DNA from: Sulfuriferula sp.
Lineage (GTDB): Bacteria > Pseudomonadota > Gammaproteobacteria > Burkholderiales > Sulfuriferulaceae
Assembly (NCBI GenBank): GCA_031291235.1
Contig: JARLJL010000006.1
Coordinates: 1-64,000, forward strand
Length of the DNA: 64,000 nt
Direction of reading: 5' to 3'
Shown here: in pieces, positions 61,558 through 64,000 of the stretch
Layout: every line of letters begins with the position of its first letter
Position numbering within the stretch: position 1 is the stretch's first letter
The notes under the pieces: generated by a model
Seen by the model: only the letters and a program-made list of their open reading frames with translations
What the model was told of the DNA's origin: nothing
The model's database searches: none
Made by a program: the position numbers and the translations under genes

Positions 61558-64000
61558 CTAGTTTGACATCCCCATCGATTGCAGTAGTTCACTTTGCTGT
61601 TCAGGCGTAATATTAGCGCCCGCTAACCCGGTTGTTGCAGCGGCTTTACCATCGGCCAAGGTCTTGGTGAGCAAGTCATCCAGATTGGCACCCGCTGGTA
61701 TTGGCGTACCAGCCTTAGTCAAAATGTCACGCTTAACGCTGTCAGGGATAGCCGCCTGTGTACCATATTGTGCCAGCGGTGCTGCCAAACTCGTAGTGAG
61801 TTCCATCGCAGCACTTACGGCAGGTTGAGTCAATACATTGGCCACCAGCGGCAACTTACTGACATTGGCTGCTGCTCCCTCACGAATATCGACAGCTGTC
61901 GAGCTGCTGTCCGAGCTATCAGACTTGGTCACGACCGCTAACGGGAAGCTTGAACTATTCTTTTTCTGCTTGGCTGCATTTTTAGCTGAAACCGCCGCTG
62001 CGCCAGCTTGTTTAGCATAGCTCTTAACCGAGTCCAGCAAAGAAGGTTTCACCACTGGAGCAGCTGCTTCCGTCACCGCATTACTACTCGAGCCGGTCAG
62101 TGTGTTTTCCGCAGGTGCTGCATCGCCGCCGTTACGCTTGCTACCCACTTGCGCCATTGCATATACTTTCAGACCCGATGAGCTGCTTTCGTTGATTGCA
62201 TCTTGCTTGACCACCCCACCTGCTGCATCAATACTGGCTTTACCGCCGACATCCGCCTGTGTACCCTGCATCGTGGTAACCCCGCCCGACTTGATATTCA
62301 GATTGCCACCTACAGCGATACTGGATCCATCCTGGTTGGTAGAATCCGCTTTAGCCAAGGCCACCCCCACTGTCGCGCCACCATGGCGAGAGGTCTTATC
62401 CTGGCTGGCTGACACGCCTACAGAAACCGACTGACTGTCTGATGAACTGGTGCTGGTTGCAGCCAACATGTTGACAGCCCCCACCGCTGAGATCGAGGCG
62501 TCTTTGCCCGCACTAATGTCCGTGCCTTCAAAAGTCACATTTTTGCCGGCGCTGATAGTCAGATTATTCCCCGCGCCGATACTGCCGATTACCGCATCCG
62601 AGCTACTGGCGCGCGCATTATCGTCCGTCACCCCAACCGAAGCGCCTTTACTGCCGCCCTTGCTGGCGCTAACGCCAACAGTCAGACTCTTGTTCGACGA
62701 CGATGTATCACTGGTGTCTTTAGCCGCTGTCATACTAATGCTGCCGCCTGCTGCAATGCTGGCATCCTTGGCAGCCTGTATGGTCGTACCCTCGAAGCTG
62801 GCATCACCCGTGGTTTTAATAGTCAAATTACCGCCTGAGATAATCGCTCCTGTCACCGCCTGGCTGGCGTTACTTTGATCCTGGTTGGTGGCATACGTCC
62901 CCGACAGTGAAGCACCTGGTTTGCCTGAAACACCCACATCGCCTCTGGCCGCAACCGTTTCCGTATTCCCGTTATTACTGCTGCTCTGAGTGTCGGCAGC
63001 CGCGGCTACCACAAGATCATGTGCGGCGATGGTCGTGTCGCCTTTGCTGATCAGATTGGTACCCTGCAGTGTCGTTGTGCCGCTCGACGCGCTGTTGATA
63101 CTGCCACCCGCGACGACATTGCCCACCACTGCCGTAGTCGAGCCACTGCGTGCGGTATTGTCGTTGCGGACATATTCACCATCAACGCCCAGCGTCGGCC
63201 CGCTGGCCAGACCTGCCAACGCTCGCGGATCGCCGCCCTTCAAGTCGTTAATCGCCTTGACCGGCTCGAAATTGACGCTGACGCCAAGCGTACCCGTATT
63301 GGTCACTTCAGTCGTGACATGGCTGCTCGTATCGGTTGAGGCGACCATGTTGATGGTCTTGGCGGACTGATTGAAATCCCCGACTGCAGCGATCTGCGTA
63401 CCTTGATCGTTAATGGCATTGCTCGCCGTGCGCGTCACGCTACCGCCAGAATTAAAGCTGCTGACCGTTCCCGTATCGCTGTTATCAGCGGTATTAGTCT
63501 GTGTATTCTTGACCGTAGCCAGCGTCACACCGCCGCCACCGCCCGAATACGCGTTATCGGCGACTGCTTTGCGGGCAACCGCTGACGGATCGGTTGACAG
63601 AGAAGCATTCATGCCCGTGGTGTTGCTCTCCGACGTATAGCTGCTGGTATTGCGTGCCGCCACCATGTTAACGTCAGTCGCTTTGACATTGATATCGCCG
63701 CCAGCATTGACTTGCGTGCCTTCAAAGGTAGCTGTATTTTGCGCCGTGACGTTGGCTTTACCAGCCGAGCTGAAGGTGGACACGCGCGCCGTTGAGTCCG
63801 ACTGTTGCGAATGGGTCGTGGTCGTGGTCGAGCTCACGCCGACAGATACGCCCTGCGCCCCATAGGCTGCTGCACCCAGCTTGGCGATATCGGCAGCAGA
63901 AGGCTTGTTGCCCTTGGCCATGTCTATCCCCTTGCTGATTGCGCTGACATCAACGCCAACTGACATACCCACAGTCGTGGTCTTGGTATCTATGGTCTGG
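61558..64000 (-). CDS. Filamentous haemagglutinin-like adhesin, 5' end outside window
   Basis: At least 813 residues; the frame continues through base 64000 (QTIDTKTTTVGMSV...), so only the C-terminal part is seen. It is built of Ser/Thr/Ala/Gly-rich haemagglutinin-type repeats of about 60-70 residues with the core FEGTxIxAGxDxxIxAxGxxxMxAAxxT (at least six copies, such as NVTFEGTDISAGKDASISAV). This is the beta-helix of TpsA exoproteins secreted by a TpsB porin. The last 170 residues are Ala/Ser/Lys rich with no repeats, no VENN motif and no recognisable toxin domain, so an adhesin is more likely than a CdiA toxin. No partner or immunity gene is in the window. Confidence 0.88.
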   Translation of the reverse strand, partial: QTIDTKTTTVGMSVGVDVSAISKGIDMAKGNKPSAADIAKLGAAAYGAQGVSVGVSSTTTTTHSQQSDSTARVSTFSSAGKANVTAQNTATFEGTQVNAGGDINVKATDVNMVAARNTSSYTSESNTTGMNASLSTDPSAVARKAVADNAYSGGGGGVTLATVKNTQTNTADNSDTGTVSSFNSGGSVTRTASNAINDQGTQIAAVGDFNQSAKTINMVASTDTSSHVTTEVTNTGTLGVSVNFEPVKAINDLKGGDPRALAGLASGPTLGVDGEYVRNDNTARSGSTTAVVGNVVAGGSINSASSGTTTLQGTNLISKGDTTIAAHDLVVAAAADTQSSSNNGNTETVAARGDVGVSGKPGASLSGTYATNQDQSNASQAVTGAIISGGNLTIKTTGDASFEGTTIQAAKDASIAAGGSISMTAAKDTSDTSSSNKSLTVGVSASKGGSKGASVGVTDDNARASSSDAVIGSIGAGNNLTISAGKNVTFEGTDISAGKDASISAVGAVNMLAATSTSSSDSQSVSVGVSASQDKTSRHGGATVGVALAKADSTNQDGSSIAVGGNLNIKSGGVTTMQGTQADVGGKASIDAAGGVVKQDAINESSSSGLKVYAMAQVGSKRNGGDAAPAENTLTGSSSNAVTEAAAPVVKPSLLDSVKSYAKQAGAAAVSAKNAAKQKKNSSSFPLAVVTKSDSSDSSSTAVDIREGAAANVSKLPLVANVLTQPAVSAAMELTTSLAAPLAQYGTQAAIPDSVKRDILTKAGTPIPAGANLDDLLTKTLADGKAAATTGLAGANITPEQQSELLQSMGMSN

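Noticed and set aside
61558-64000. CdiA contact-dependent inhibition toxin
   Set aside because: No VENN motif, no recognisable C-terminal toxin domain and no small immunity gene downstream; a terminator follows instead.

Overview
The window looks like chromosomal DNA of a motile betaproteobacterium, probably a sulfur-oxidising member of the Nitrosomonadales (a Sulfuriferula- or Sulfuricella-like organism; this is inference). The reasons are FlhDC as flagellar master regulator next to motAB, betaproteobacterial gene pairs (rluD/bamD divergent, folK-kinase-panB-panC), and a TsdB-TsdA pair for oxidising thiosulfate to tetrathionate. No prophage, CRISPR array or intact insertion sequence was seen.

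Layout. 1-4736 (minus): chemotaxis operon cheZ-like, cheY, cheA, cheW and a methyl-accepting receptor cut by the left edge. 4849-14948 (minus): flgBCDEFGHIJKL, with a sigma-28 promoter before flgK. 15111-16698 (plus): flgA, then flgM-flgN behind a near-consensus sigma-28 promoter. 16737-25855: housekeeping genes (rimO, pgeF, rluD, bamD, a HAD phosphatase, pcnB, folK, a deoxynucleoside kinase, panB, panC). 25864-29548 (minus): flhDC, a membrane-anchored methyltransferase, and motAB behind its own sigma-28 promoter. Class I (flhDC), class II (flg operons) and class III (sigma-28) layers of the flagellar cascade are therefore all visible, with FlgM, the anti-sigma-28 factor, under sigma-28 control.

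29570-42376 holds the most unusual locus. A very AT-rich intergenic stretch and a 17-bp perfect hairpin lie beside a two-gene operon. Its first gene encodes a 2605-residue secreted protein of about ten DUF11-type repeats, each with a cysteine pair, followed by SdrD-B-like modules. Its second encodes a 1378-residue OmpA-domain/beta-barrel protein. The genes overlap by ATGA, and a 27-bp palindrome sits in the leader. This is the best candidate for a poorly described cell-surface system.

42407-49229 (minus): uvrB-comEC-relA-S4 protein, tightly packed. 49313-52791: an aspartate-type aminotransferase and three little-known genes. 53138-54654: tsdB-tsdA. 55012-60535: tRNA-Leu, rnr, rlmB, a purine phosphoribosyltransferase, a Tim44-like protein and a thio-purine nucleoside phosphorylase. 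60550-60860: a tRNA-Val promoter, a truncated tRNA-Val and an intact tRNA-Val. After an unexplained 544-bp stretch comes the 3' part of a filamentous-haemagglutinin-like adhesin that runs off the right edge. The broken tRNA plus the adhesin suggest an accessory region begins here.
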